The notes beneath the pieces were generated by a model. The model saw only the letters and a program-made list of their open reading frames with translations. It searched no databases and had not been told where the DNA came from. 23,774 bases of DNA from Pseudomonadota bacterium (GTDB lineage: Bacteria > Pseudomonadota > Gammaproteobacteria > Steroidobacterales > Steroidobacteraceae): positions 1 to 23,774 of the forward strand of contig JAKBBE010000038.1 of assembly GCA_021826035.1 (NCBI GenBank), given 5' to 3'. Every line of letters begins with the position of its first letter. Position 1 is the first letter of the stretch. A program made the position numbers and the translations under genes. This document shows, one piece after another, positions 8,041 through 16,223 of the stretch.

Positions 8041-9158
8041 AGGGCTCGTCCGAGCGCCTGGCGGGTCTGCTGCGCAAGGAGGCCCTGCAGATCGTGCGCG
8101 ACCCCTCTGCGCTCGCCATTGCCTTCCTGCTTCCGGCCCTCCTGCTCGTGATCTTCGGTTATGGCGTCACACTCGACCCCCATCACGTCCCGCTCGCCGT
8201 GGTCGTCGAGCAGCCGGACGCGCTCACCCAGAGCTTCGTGTCCGAGCTGGGCGGCACCGACTATTTCACGACCGAGACGTTCCACTCGATTCAGGCGGCC
8301 GATCATGCCTTCGACGCGCGCGAGGTCAGCGGCATCATCTGGCTGCGTGCCGACTTTTCGCGTCAGCTGTACTCGCGCGGGGGTGCGCCGGTCGGCGTCA
8401 TCGTCAATGGCGTTGACGCGAATACCGCGCGTCTCATCGAGGGCTACCTGCAGCAGACCTGGGCGACCTGGCTCGCCCAGCGCGCTCGAGTGCAGGGCGG
8501 GCGGGCCGGGCTGCCCGTGGCGGTGCAGCCGCGCGTGCGCTTCAATGCCGCCGTGAGCAGCCGGGACTACCTCGTGCCCGGACTCATCGCCATCGTCATG
8601 ACGCTCACCGGGGCGCTGCTGACGGCCCTGGTCATCGCGCGCGAGTGGGAGCGCGGCACGCTCGAGGCGCTGATGGTGACGCGCGCGACCATTCGCGAAA
8701 TCCTGCTCGCCAAGCTGCTGCCGTACTTCGTGCTCGGCATGGGCGGTATGCTCGCAACCCTCGTGCTGGCCGTAACGCTGTTCGGGGTGCCGTTCCGCGG
8801 CTCCGTGCTGGTGCTGACGGCCGCCTCTGCCCTCTTCCTGCTCGCGGCTCTCGGCATGGGCCTGCTGATTTCGAGCATCGCCCGCAACCAGTTTGTCGCC
8901 GGGCAGATCGCCGTCATCGTCACCTTCCTGCCGGCATTCATCCTTTCCGGCTTCGTATTCGACATCGGCAGCATGCCCTGGGCGGTCCGGCTGATCACCC
9001 ATGTCGTCGCGGCCCGCTATTTCGTGGCGATCCTGCAGAGCGAGTTTCTCGCCGGCGACGTCTGGTCCGTGATCCTGCCCAACGCCCTCGCTCTCGTGAT
9101 CATGGCCCTCATCTTCCTCGGCGCCGCGCGGCTCGGCGCGCGCAAGCGCCTGGATTGA
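8037..9158 (+). CDS. ABC-2 type permease (YbhS-like)
   Basis: A 373-residue inner-membrane protein starting at GTG 8037, which overlaps the ATPase stop (GTGA). The architecture is one N-terminal membrane helix (LAIAFLLPALLLVIFGYGV), a large periplasmic region of about 130 residues, then five hydrophobic segments after LVPGLIAIVMTLTGALLTAL. The motif REWERGTLEALMVTRATIREILLAK is the conserved coupling region of ABC-2 exporters of the YbhS/YhhJ type. It pairs with the next gene to form a heterodimeric membrane core. No substrate can be inferred. Confidence 0.92.
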   Translation: MKGSSERLAGLLRKEALQIVRDPSALAIAFLLPALLLVIFGYGVTLDPHHVPLAVVVEQPDALTQSFVSELGGTDYFTTETFHSIQAADHAFDAREVSGIIWLRADFSRQLYSRGGAPVGVIVNGVDANTARLIEGYLQQTWATWLAQRARVQGGRAGLPVAVQPRVRFNAAVSSRDYLVPGLIAIVMTLTGALLTALVIAREWERGTLEALMVTRATIREILLAKLLPYFVLGMGGMLATLVLAVTLFGVPFRGSVLVLTAASALFLLAALGMGLLISSIARNQFVAGQIAVIVTFLPAFILSGFVFDIGSMPWAVRLITHVVAARYFVAILQSEFLAGDVWSVILPNALALVIMALIFLGAARLGARKRLD

Positions 9159-9163
9159 ATCGT

Positions 9164-10273
9164 ATGTGGCGAGCCGTTTTCGCGCTGATCATCAAGGAGT
9201 TGCTCGCGGTCCTGAAGGATCCGAAGAGCCGGATGGTTCTGGTGGTTCCGCCGCTGCTGCAGCTCGTCGTGTTCGGCTATGCCGCGACGTTCGACCTCAA
9301 TCGCGTGCCGATCGCAGTCTATGACCAGGACCAAAGCCAGGCCTCGCGCGATCTCGTGGCTCAATTCCTCGGGTCGCACATCTTCAAACAGGTCGCAGCG
9401 CTTGACAACGCTCGTCAGATCAATCCACTGATCGATTCTCGCCAGGTGGATCTTGTCCTGTCGATCGACCGCCGCTTCAGCCGGGACCTGCTGACGCACC
9501 AGCCCGGCCCGGTGCAGCTCATCGTGGATGGTCGTGACTCGAATACCGCGCTGATTATTCTCGGCTATGCGAACTCGATCATCACAAGCTTCAGCCTGAA
9601 CTGGATGCGCACGCACGGCGAGCCGCCGGCGCCAGCTCTCCTCGACGTGCGCGCCCAGTACAACCCGACGCTCAGCTCTCAATGGTTCATCGTTCCCGGG
9701 ATCATCGCGGTGCTGACTCAGGTGGTGACACTGATGGTAGTGGGGTTGTCGGTGGCTCGCGAACGCGAGGCAGGAACATTTGATCAGCTGCTCGTCACAC
9801 CCTTCACACAGGGCGAAATCCTCCTCGGCAAAGGCCTGCCTGGTCTTCTGATCGGCACGCTCGAGGCGTCGGTGATCATTCTCGCCGCGGTGCTGTGGTT
9901 CCACGTCCCCTTGCGTGGCAGCCTGATCGCGCTTTACCTCGGCATCTTCCTCTTCGTGGCATCCGTGATCGGGATCGGCCTTATGATCTCCTCGATCGCC
10001 GTGACCCAACAGCAGGCGCTGCTCGGGGCGTTTCTGTTTATGGTGCCTTCCATCATCCTCTCCGGGTTCGCCACGCCGATCGCCAATATGCCGACCGTCA
10101 TCCGCGAACTGACCTGGCTCAATCCCATGCGGCACATTCTCATCGTTGTTCGCGGTGTCTTCCTCGAAGGCTCGACGAGCAGCGCGTTCATGCCTGAATA
10201 TGCCGCGATGGCCGCCATCGCGGCCGTAAGCCTCGCTGCCGCCGGATGGCTGTTCCGCCGACGCGTGTATTGA
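9164..10273 (+). CDS. ABC-2 type permease (YbhR-like)
   Basis: A 369-residue paralogue of the preceding permease with the same plan: N-terminal helix around VLVVPPLLQLVVFGYAATFD, periplasmic domain, WFIVPGIIAVL, then the coupling motif VAREREAGTFDQLLVTP and four further helices. It begins at ATG 9164, 5 bp after the previous stop, without a clear Shine-Dalgarno, so coupling to the upstream gene is likely. It is the last gene of the exporter operon; a perfect hairpin follows the stop. Confidence 0.92.
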   Translation: MWRAVFALIIKELLAVLKDPKSRMVLVVPPLLQLVVFGYAATFDLNRVPIAVYDQDQSQASRDLVAQFLGSHIFKQVAALDNARQINPLIDSRQVDLVLSIDRRFSRDLLTHQPGPVQLIVDGRDSNTALIILGYANSIITSFSLNWMRTHGEPPAPALLDVRAQYNPTLSSQWFIVPGIIAVLTQVVTLMVVGLSVAREREAGTFDQLLVTPFTQGEILLGKGLPGLLIGTLEASVIILAAVLWFHVPLRGSLIALYLGIFLFVASVIGIGLMISSIAVTQQQALLGAFLFMVPSIILSGFATPIANMPTVIRELTWLNPMRHILIVVRGVFLEGSTSSAFMPEYAAMAAIAAVSLAAAGWLFRRRVY

Positions 10274-10277
10274 TCGG

Positions 10278-10299
10278 GTGCGCAGCACCGGCTGCGCAC
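10278..10299. terminator. Hairpin between convergent operons
   Basis: A perfect 9-bp stem GTGCGCAGC/GCTGCGCAC with a 4-nt loop begins 5 bp after the permease stop and 40 bp from the stop of the convergent DsbA-like gene. There is no T-tract on either side. It is symmetrical and could serve both directions. Confidence 0.5.
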
Positions 10300-10338
10300 G
10301 AGACTCCTATGCCGCTCGGCGACCCGGGCGGCGATGCA

Positions 10339-11016
10339 TCATGATCGGAGACAGGACTCGCCGCCGCCGGCCGATGACGCTGCGGCAGCCTTGGCGAGCC
10401 ATTGCTCGAGCGCCGGGAGGATACGCGCGCCGGGCTGGAACCCATGGGTAACGAGGGCGTAAGGGCGATCGCCGCCTTCGCCGGCGATGAGCGTGGGAAA
10501 TCCGCCGATGCCGGTGGACTGGGTGATCGCGAAGTCGCCGCGCGTTTCCTCGATGGCCGCGTCGCTGTCGAACTCGGCGCGGAAGCTCGCCGCGTCGACC
10601 CCCAGCTCGGCCGCCAGGGCCGCCAGCGTGTCGGGATCCGTGACGTCACGGTTCTCCGCGTAGAAGGCGCGGTGGATCCGTCGCAGCGCGGCGAGGCCCG
10701 TGTCCATGCCACGGCGCCGAAGCACCACCACCGCGCGACTCGCCGGTTCCGTATCGTAGACAAAGCGTTCGCGATCGAAGAACGCAAAGTCGAATGGCTG
10801 ACCCGAAGCTTCCTGGACATGCTCCCAATGCGCGCGGACCTCGCTCCGGCTCTCGGCGGTCATCGGCTCGGTGCTCCCGGGGCGCAGCCCGCCGAGCACC
10901 AGGCGGATCGGCAGCGCCGACCCGAACCGATCGGCGATCGCCCCGATCGCCGGGGAGAAGCCCCAGCACCAGGAGCACATGGGGTCGGCAAAATAGACGA
11001 GATGGGGCGCAGACAT
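10339..11016 (-). CDS. DsbA-family thiol oxidoreductase (FrnE-like, cytoplasmic)
   Basis: A 225-residue thioredoxin-fold protein with a DsbA-type helical insertion. The active site is CSWC (C14-C17) in YFADPMCSWCWGF, followed by the cis-Pro region IGGFPTLIAG. No signal peptide precedes the active site, so it is predicted to act in the cytoplasm, as FrnE-like proteins do. The start at 11016 has a strong site GGAGGAAA about 6 bp upstream on the minus strand. It diverges from the tetR gene across a region containing a palindromic operator, so it is probably co-controlled with the redoxin/dehalogenase operon. Its client is unknown: disulfide isomerisation or GSH-type conjugation chemistry are both known for the wider family. 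Confidence 0.88.
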   Translation of the reverse strand: MSAPHLVYFADPMCSWCWGFSPAIGAIADRFGSALPIRLVLGGLRPGSTEPMTAESRSEVRAHWEHVQEASGQPFDFAFFDRERFVYDTEPASRAVVVLRRRGMDTGLAALRRIHRAFYAENRDVTDPDTLAALAAELGVDAASFRAEFDSDAAIEETRGDFAITQSTGIGGFPTLIAGEGGDRPYALVTHGFQPGARILPALEQWLAKAAAASSAGGGESCLRS

Positions 11017-11048
11017 GGTCCGTTTCCTCCAGGCAGGCCAACTGACAC

Positions 11049-11077
11049 TTGATTTAGATTGATCGATCTATTATATA
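11049..11077 (+). promoter_or_regulatory. tetR promoter with palindromic operator in its spacer
   Basis: TTGATT (11049-11054) and TATATA (11072-11077) are separated by exactly 17 bp. TAGATTGATCGATCTA (11055-11070) fills 16 of those 17 bp and is a palindrome with 7 of 8 pairs matching. On the minus strand TATAAT (11070-11075) lies beside the same dyad and could be the -10 of the DsbA-like gene. A repressor bound here would silence both directions. The TAGA...TCTA ends resemble operators of NemR-like TetR repressors. Confidence 0.7.
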
Positions 11078-11107
11078 TGCCACAGTATTCGCCGCCGGAC
11101 AAGACGC

Positions 11108-11725
11108 GTGCCGCGGACCCGCACCCTTTCGGACGAGACCGTTCTCGAACGCGCCATCGACGTGTTCTGGAAGAACGGCTATGCCGGCACCTCGCTGCGC
11201 GAGCTGAGGCTGGCCACCGGGCTGAGCTCGGCTGCGCTCTATCACCGCTTCTCCGACAAGGACGGCTTGTTCCTCGAGGTGCTGCGCCGCTACGCGGACG
11301 ATGGACTGGTGGAGCGCCTCGCGCGACTCTCGGCCCTCACGGATGCGCTCGGGGCGATCGGCGATTTCCTCAACGAGCTGATCGCGCTGTCGCTGGCTGA
11401 TCCGCATCACCGCGGCTGCCTCCTCGTCAACACGGCACTCGACGGCGCGCCACTGTCGGGCGCAGCGCGCGGGCTCGTACGCACCCGACTCCGAGAGGTG
11501 GAAACCTTCTTCGCGGAGAGGCTGCAGACCGCCATTGCCAACGGTGCGCTCGATGCGGAGACGGACGTCGAGGCGACCGCCACCGCCCTGCTCGGTACGG
11601 TATTCGCGATCCGCGTGATGGCACGCCTCGATCCCGACCCGAAGCGGCTGCGCGCGCTGGCCGGGCACGCCATCGCCAGCCTGCGCCGGCGACACGATGC
11701 GCGCACTCGAGGACCCCGTCGATGA
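11108..11725 (+). CDS. TetR-family repressor, NemR-like
   Basis: A 205-residue TetR protein. An N-terminal helix-turn-helix, TSLRELRLATGLSSAALYHRFSDKDGLF (residues about 28-55), is followed by a helical ligand domain. The latter carries HRGCLLVNTALDG with C104, closely matching the position of the redox- and electrophile-sensing cysteine of NemR-like repressors. The start is GTG 11108 about 30 bp after the -10 box. It probably binds the 16-bp palindrome upstream and regulates itself, the redoxin/dehalogenase genes and the divergent DsbA-like gene. Electrophile or oxidant sensing is inferred from the Cys motif and neighbours. Confidence 0.88.
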   Translation: MPRTRTLSDETVLERAIDVFWKNGYAGTSLRELRLATGLSSAALYHRFSDKDGLFLEVLRRYADDGLVERLARLSALTDALGAIGDFLNELIALSLADPHHRGCLLVNTALDGAPLSGAARGLVRTRLREVETFFAERLQTAIANGALDAETDVEATATALLGTVFAIRVMARLDPDPKRLRALAGHAIASLRRRHDARTRGPRR

Positions 11726-11846
11726 TCGGGCGTCCAGCCAGAGGCCGGACGGCTCGTCGATCCCGGGCTCGCGCCCGCCGCCCGGTCTGCGCACACCCGA
11801 CGCGACGGAGCGACGGCACGGGCCCGTTTTAACAGGAGCGTTTCCA

Positions 11847-12368
11847 TTGGACACCACGCCCAAGCTGCATCCCGGCCAACCCTTCACCGCCGTCACCTTC
11901 CCGCAACTCGGCGGCGGCGAGTTCGTCTTCGGCGCCCCGGGCGCGTGGCAGGCACTGTTCGTCATTCGCGGCCAGCATTGCCCGATCTGCAAGGCTTATC
12001 TCGGCGAGATCGAGAAGCGGCGCGCCGCGTTCGCCGAGCTCGGCCTCTCCCTCGCCGCCGTCTCCGCTGACAGCGAAGAGCAGACCCGCCTCACCGCGGA
12101 GGCGGCGAGGCCCGGGTTCCCGCTGCTCTATGGCATGGACGAGACGACGATGCATGCACTCGGTCTTTACGTCTCCGAGCCGCGCTCCGATCAGGAAACC
12201 GATCATCGCTTCCCGGAGCCCGCGCTGTTCGTCGTCAACCCCGAGGGCGCGCTGCAGCTCGTCGATGTCGCCAATGCCCCCTTCCTGCGGCCTGATCTCG
12301 ACCGGCTGCTCGGCGGCCTGCGCTTCGTGATGGAAAAGGGCTACCCCATCCGGGGCACGCGAAAGTGA
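11847..12368 (+). CDS. Redoxin/peroxiredoxin-like protein (AhpC/TSA fold)
   Basis: A 173-residue thioredoxin-fold protein starting at TTG 11847, 8 bp after AGGAG (11834-11838). The frame stays open upstream, but no better start with a ribosome site is seen. The active-site region reads RGQHCPICKAYL with C45 and C48, a CPxC arrangement as in AhpC/TSA-like redoxins. Later segments (YGMDETTMHALGLYVS, FPEPALFVVNPEG) fit peroxiredoxin-like proteins. It probably reduces peroxides or acts as a thiol-disulfide reductase. It overlaps the dehalogenase gene by 4 bp (GTGA), and 121 bp separate it from tetR. Confidence 0.82.
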   Translation: MDTTPKLHPGQPFTAVTFPQLGGGEFVFGAPGAWQALFVIRGQHCPICKAYLGEIEKRRAAFAELGLSLAAVSADSEEQTRLTAEAARPGFPLLYGMDETTMHALGLYVSEPRSDQETDHRFPEPALFVVNPEGALQLVDVANAPFLRPDLDRLLGGLRFVMEKGYPIRGTRK

Positions 12369-13051
12369 ATCCCCTGCCCGCAATCCGCGCCTGTGTCTTC
12401 GACGCCTACGGCACGATCTTCGATTTCGCCTCCACCGCGGCGCGCTGCACGGAAATTCCCGACGACCAACGCGCCGCCCTGACCAGCCTCTGGCGCGACA
12501 AGCAGCTGCAGTACACGTGGCTGCGCTCCCTGCAGGGCCGCTACGTCGACTTCTGGGAGGTGACGGGCGATGCCCTCGATTTCACGCTCGAGACCCTGGG
12601 CCTCTCTGCGCCCGGGCTGCGCGAGCGCCTGATGGACCTCTACCTGACGCTGCCGGCCTTCCCCGAGGTCCCCGACACGCTGCGGCGACTGCGCGAGGGC
12701 GGCTTCATCACCGCGATCCTGTCCAACGGCTCCCCGGCCATGCTCGATGCCGCGGTACGGGGTGCCGGCTTGCAGGACCTGTTCGACGCGGTGCTATCGG
12801 CCGATGCGGTCAAGGTGTTCAAGACCGATCCGAGCGTCTACGAGTACGGTCTGCGGCAACTCGGGGTCCGCGCCGAGCAGGTCTCGTTCCAGTCCTCCAA
12901 CGCCTGGGACGCCTTCGCCGCCTCCGCCTATGGCATGCGCGTGGTGTGGTGCAACCGCTATGGGCAGAGGCGGGAGCGGCTGCCGGGCGCGCCGGACCAC
13001 GAGGTGCGCAGCCTTGCCGAGCTGCCCGCGCTGCTTGCGCCGTCGAGCTGA
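12365..13051 (+). CDS. (S)-2-haloacid dehalogenase, HAD type II
   Basis: A 228-residue HAD-superfamily enzyme with all landmarks of L-2-haloacid dehalogenases: nucleophile D13 in FDAYGT (T17), the R44 position before QLQYTWLRSLQGRY, LSNGSP (S120-N121), VFKTDPSVYEYG (K153, Y159) and SSNAWD (S177, N179, D182). It would hydrolyse L-2-haloalkanoates to D-2-hydroxy acids through an aspartyl ester, in the cytoplasm. Its length is normal for the family. Starting at GTG 12365, it is translationally coupled to the redoxin. Such genes are often annotated haloacid dehalogenase type II without a proven substrate. Confidence 0.9.
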   Translation: MNPLPAIRACVFDAYGTIFDFASTAARCTEIPDDQRAALTSLWRDKQLQYTWLRSLQGRYVDFWEVTGDALDFTLETLGLSAPGLRERLMDLYLTLPAFPEVPDTLRRLREGGFITAILSNGSPAMLDAAVRGAGLQDLFDAVLSADAVKVFKTDPSVYEYGLRQLGVRAEQVSFQSSNAWDAFAASAYGMRVVWCNRYGQRRERLPGAPDHEVRSLAELPALLAPSS

Positions 13052-13075
13052 CACAGTCAGAGTCTCAATACCCTA

Positions 13076-13462
13076 CTATTCATCCGTCAGATGTCGGTAC
13101 TGCTCCTCGCTGAGCGGCACCACGCTCAGTCGCCCCTGACGCACCAGAGGTGAGTCGCGGAACAACGCACTCGCCTTGATCTGCGCAAGCGTCACTGCTC
13201 TTGGCAATCGCCGCACCACCTTGATCTTTACGTTCGGCGCCTCGCCCGGTGACGCCTGGACCGACCTCACGGTCGCAGTACCCACTGCGCTTCGCACATC
13301 CGCCGTCTCGTAGATCACGAGCTTGTCACCCGCTTTCATACCACGCAGAGACTTCAATGCGGCTGCATTGGCGACGCCATCCCAAATCGTCTCCCTGTCG
13401 CGCGCCAGGTCGGCAAATGAATAGTCGGAGGGTTCGGTTTTGAGCAGATAATGACTGTGCAC
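13076..13462 (-). CDS. EVE-domain protein (PUA-like fold)
   Basis: A 128-residue protein spanning one EVE domain. Landmarks are the N-terminus HSHYLLKTEPSDYSFADL, TIWDGVANAAALKSLRGMKAGDKLVIYET and the closing PLSEEQYRHL. The start chosen is GTG 13462, preceded by GGGAGA; the frame is open upstream but contains no family sequence. EVE domains are PUA/YTH relatives that bind modified bases, and in bacteria many accompany restriction or defence genes. No such partner is next to this one. It is convergent with the dehalogenase gene, leaving 24 bp between stops. Confidence 0.88.
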   Translation of the reverse strand: MHSHYLLKTEPSDYSFADLARDRETIWDGVANAAALKSLRGMKAGDKLVIYETADVRSAVGTATVRSVQASPGEAPNVKIKVVRRLPRAVTLAQIKASALFRDSPLVRQGRLSVVPLSEEQYRHLTDE

Positions 13463-13991
13463 GTTGTCTCCCGCCTGCCGTCTGCAGCGTTCAATTCTGA
13501 TGCATCGGTGGATCCGGACACGAAGGGCGTGACCGACGGCACTGGATTTACACCCGACTGTCCTCCCGCGTCCGGCGGCATCGCTCGCCGGCCACGCAGC
13601 GTTCAAGTCTAATCCGGCAGCTTGACCCCAGCCATCTGATTCGATCCGATTTTTTGAATAAAGGTCCTGTCCAATCTTTTGACACCGCGCCGTTCCCATG
13701 AAAGGTCACTTCAACCGCATAGCGGCAGCACACTAACTTGAGAGCCGATCGCGTGCAGCCCTTGTCAAGCCCGGACCCGACCACCCATGGCACAGTCCTC
13801 GCACGTCACCGCGCCGCAGAAACGACATGCGTGTTTTGTGCGTGTGAGTACCCGCACGAATCTAAATTCGAATTGGGGCTTCGTGTATGCACGCAGGCGC
13901 TGCGGTCCGTATCAAGGTAGTTGTCGCCCGTCTCATGCAGCAGATCGAGTGTTAGGCATGGTTTCGACCTCTGCCCCGCTGCGCGGTCGGA
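13463..13991. other. Gene-poor stretch
   Basis: No convincing coding region in either direction. The region is less GC-rich than its surroundings. It contains TGGCACAGTCCTCGCAC (13788-13804), a degenerate match to the scar repeat found in the toxin-antitoxin island, and AT-rich patches near 13650 and 13860. Short open frames here have no recognisable sequence. Confidence 0.6.
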
Positions 13992-15122
13992 CTACGATCC
14001 CCGCGCACCGACACGCCATGCGCTGTACGCGATCTTCAGGTTCCACGCTGTCGTCATGCACCAGAACAGCAGAGTCGCGTAGGCCGCACCGGAGCCGAGG
14101 GCGCCGAGCGCGGAGGCATGCAGCACCCGTGCGCCCTGTAGTGCGCCGAAAGCGAACACGGCAGTCGAGAACGTCGGCGGCCAGCTCCCCGCGCCCCGCA
14201 ATCTACGCTGCCACAGCAGGAACCGCACGCTCAGCAGCACAACCGGCACGCTGAGCAAGATCGCTGCGCTGACGGACATCACGATCGCATCGGCCAGCCA
14301 TTGCTCTGGCAACCCATGCGGCCGGTTTTGCAGCACCTGCCCAAGCGCCGCGGCGGCCAATCCCGCGCACCCCATGGCGATCCACCAGGGCGCTCGTGCG
14401 GCACCGACAAGACCATGCCGCCAGACCCGCACCCCCGCCAAGGCGGCCAGCGCCCAGTAGCCGAACCAGCCAAATCCGACGCTGGCGTCCGCTAAGAGGC
14501 GCAGTGCTTCGCTCCAGCGCTGCACGAGTTGCACCGCCAGGCGGTCGGTTGCAATGGCCGCGCCGAGAAGCACCGCTGGCACGAGAAACCATGTTCCGTC
14601 GAGCGAGCACAGATCAAGGCCGCGAACCGCGAGCGACCAGGCAAATCGACTGACGGCCATCACCGTACTCACCCAGACGACAACCAGAAGAATCTCTGCG
14701 ACCAACAGCGGCCAGCGGGTCGCCGCTGCTGCAGGGACGGTCAGCAATCCGCTCGTAATCACTGCCAGTCCCAACGGCACAGTGTGTACTCCCGAGTGCT
14801 CATGCGCCGGGCCCACGGCCCACCAGGCCCGCCAACCGATGCGAAACTCTGTGCGATGACGCGCGATGCCGCGAATGCTTACCCATAACGCCTGCAGGAT
14901 GGCGAGGCTGAGCAGCGGTCGCGTCAGCGGCGCTACACCGCACTGCCCTGCCAGCGCCGAGGCTCCGGCGGTCGCCATCACGGCACCGAACGGCAGTCCG
15001 GCACGCAGCGCCGCTGCGCGCTGTCCGAAATGCGCGCGGACCGGGCTTGCCGGTCTGCCCTGCTCGGGCAACTGTGCGGATTCACCGTGCGCGACGGCGC
15101 TCTGTCCACTGGCTCCCGTCAT
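13992..15122 (-). CDS. TDT-family transporter (TehA/malic acid transporter-like)
   Basis: A 376-residue polytopic membrane protein with about ten hydrophobic helices. The opening LRAGLPFGAVMATAGASALAG and the later LDGTWFLVPAVLLGAAIATD match the voltage-dependent SLAC1-like/TehA (TDT) family, which moves dicarboxylates, tellurite-related anions or other anions. The start is set at ATG 15122, where the membrane protein begins. The frame runs upstream for about 200 codons of low-complexity, non-family sequence that I treat as non-coding. No Shine-Dalgarno is obvious. No partner gene is adjacent and the substrate is not predictable. Confidence 0.8.
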   Translation of the reverse strand: MTGASGQSAVAHGESAQLPEQGRPASPVRAHFGQRAAALRAGLPFGAVMATAGASALAGQCGVAPLTRPLLSLAILQALWVSIRGIARHRTEFRIGWRAWWAVGPAHEHSGVHTVPLGLAVITSGLLTVPAAAATRWPLLVAEILLVVVWVSTVMAVSRFAWSLAVRGLDLCSLDGTWFLVPAVLLGAAIATDRLAVQLVQRWSEALRLLADASVGFGWFGYWALAALAGVRVWRHGLVGAARAPWWIAMGCAGLAAAALGQVLQNRPHGLPEQWLADAIVMSVSAAILLSVPVVLLSVRFLLWQRRLRGAGSWPPTFSTAVFAFGALQGARVLHASALGALGSGAAYATLLFWCMTTAWNLKIAYSAWRVGARGS

Positions 15123-15475
15123 GGAGCGCTGAGGGTACACCCCGGAGCGGACTCCAGAGTCAATCTCAAGCCGGCGCAGGGTAGACAGACGGCGCTCTGC
15201 ACCGTGAGCGCCAAACGCGTGATTCCGCTTCCTGTCGCGCTGTAGGTCACTGGGGCATCGACCCGTGCCGGTCCGCGGTACATGCTCATCAGCTGCACGC
15301 ATCTGCGCTCGACTTGACCCGCATGTGCCCGTACGTATCACCGGCGGCTGCGCGGGAGCTGCTCGTCTTTGAAGGAGTCGTGGAATAGAGCCTAAGCACC
15401 GGCTCAACGGAATCAGGCGCTCAGTAGGATGACCAGAGATCCTGAAACGCACTCGGGCCGGATCGGCCTTCTCAT
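15123..15475. other. Intergenic region between two minus-strand genes
   Basis: I see no gene, clear promoter or strong hairpin in these 353 bp. The stretch should contain the promoter of the TDT transporter and the 3' untranslated region of the secreted protein gene. Confidence 0.5.
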
Positions 15476-16189
15476 TTAATGATAGTGGGGGGCCGGCGAT
15501 CCGTCGGACCAGACCGGCACCAGAACGAAGAATACAGAGGTGTGGCCACCCGCTTTGGCGAACACCGGACTGCCCGGCAGATTCGCCCCCCAGTTCAATG
15601 TGCGCACTCGGGGGAAATAGAACATCAGATGCGGCCGCCAGGGTCCCGGCTCCCCGCCGATCCCGCGCCCCAGCCTGGACATCATGTACGACATCGCGCC
15701 CGGCGCAGGCTCCACGATGCGCCCGCGGGTCCACGCGGCTTTCTCATGGTCCCGTATCTCATGCCGGGACGCCCCAGCAAGCACCCATCGTGTCCTCATC
15801 AGATAGAGACGGAGCACCGAGCGCCGCGCCACGGCATTAAAGCAGTACGGGGCCCGGAACTTCGGGTCCCAGAAGAGGACACTGCGGGCACCCGGCGGGT
15901 AATCCCACGACCTCGCGACCAGGCAGACGAAGCCGTTGGTTCCCCTTTCCGCAATGACGTAGCCGCGCGAGCTGAGCACCATAACCGTCGCATGCGTCGA
16001 AATTGCCGGCGGTGCTGCGCTGCGGGCCAGCGCGACTTCCCGCGTCTCGTTGGCCATGAGATAAGGTGCGATGCGAGCGGCGGAGGCCGAACTCCTGGGC
16101 TCACCCCGGGCTGGGCTCCCCCCGATGACAGCCAGCGACACCACGAACAGTGCGATGGAATCGCGCCGCAACTTAAGGAGCTTCGGCAT
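15476..16189 (-). CDS. Secreted protein of unknown function
   Basis: A 237-residue protein with a Sec signal peptide (positive MPKLLKLRR, hydrophobic SIALFVVSLAVIGG, likely cleavage after PARG or nearby). The mature part contains APYLMANETREVALARSAAP, then two later cysteines (in VCLVARSW and PYCFNAV), the segment PAPGAMSYMMS, and the histidine-ending tail PAPHYH. I do not recognise a named domain. The signal peptide, the balanced composition and the long frame argue for a real periplasmic or exported protein. It stands upstream of the TDT transporter on the same strand, with no sign of operon linkage. Confidence 0.75.
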   Translation of the reverse strand: MPKLLKLRRDSIALFVVSLAVIGGSPARGEPRSSASAARIAPYLMANETREVALARSAAPPAISTHATVMVLSSRGYVIAERGTNGFVCLVARSWDYPPGARSVLFWDPKFRAPYCFNAVARRSVLRLYLMRTRWVLAGASRHEIRDHEKAAWTRGRIVEPAPGAMSYMMSRLGRGIGGEPGPWRPHLMFYFPRVRTLNWGANLPGSPVFAKAGGHTSVFFVLVPVWSDGSPAPHYH

Positions 16190-16223
16190 GGGCTAGTGCG
16201 TAGTTGGTCGTCGAAGTCACGGT

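Noticed and set aside
13787..14254. Plus-strand frame of 155 codons in and after the gene-poor region
   Set aside because: Ser/Arg/Pro-rich composition, no family features, and its second half lies opposite the TDT gene.
15123..15734. N-terminal extension of the TDT transporter frame by about 200 codons
   Set aside because: The added sequence is Arg/Pro-rich with no family similarity and overlaps the end of the secreted-protein gene. The membrane protein is complete from 15122.
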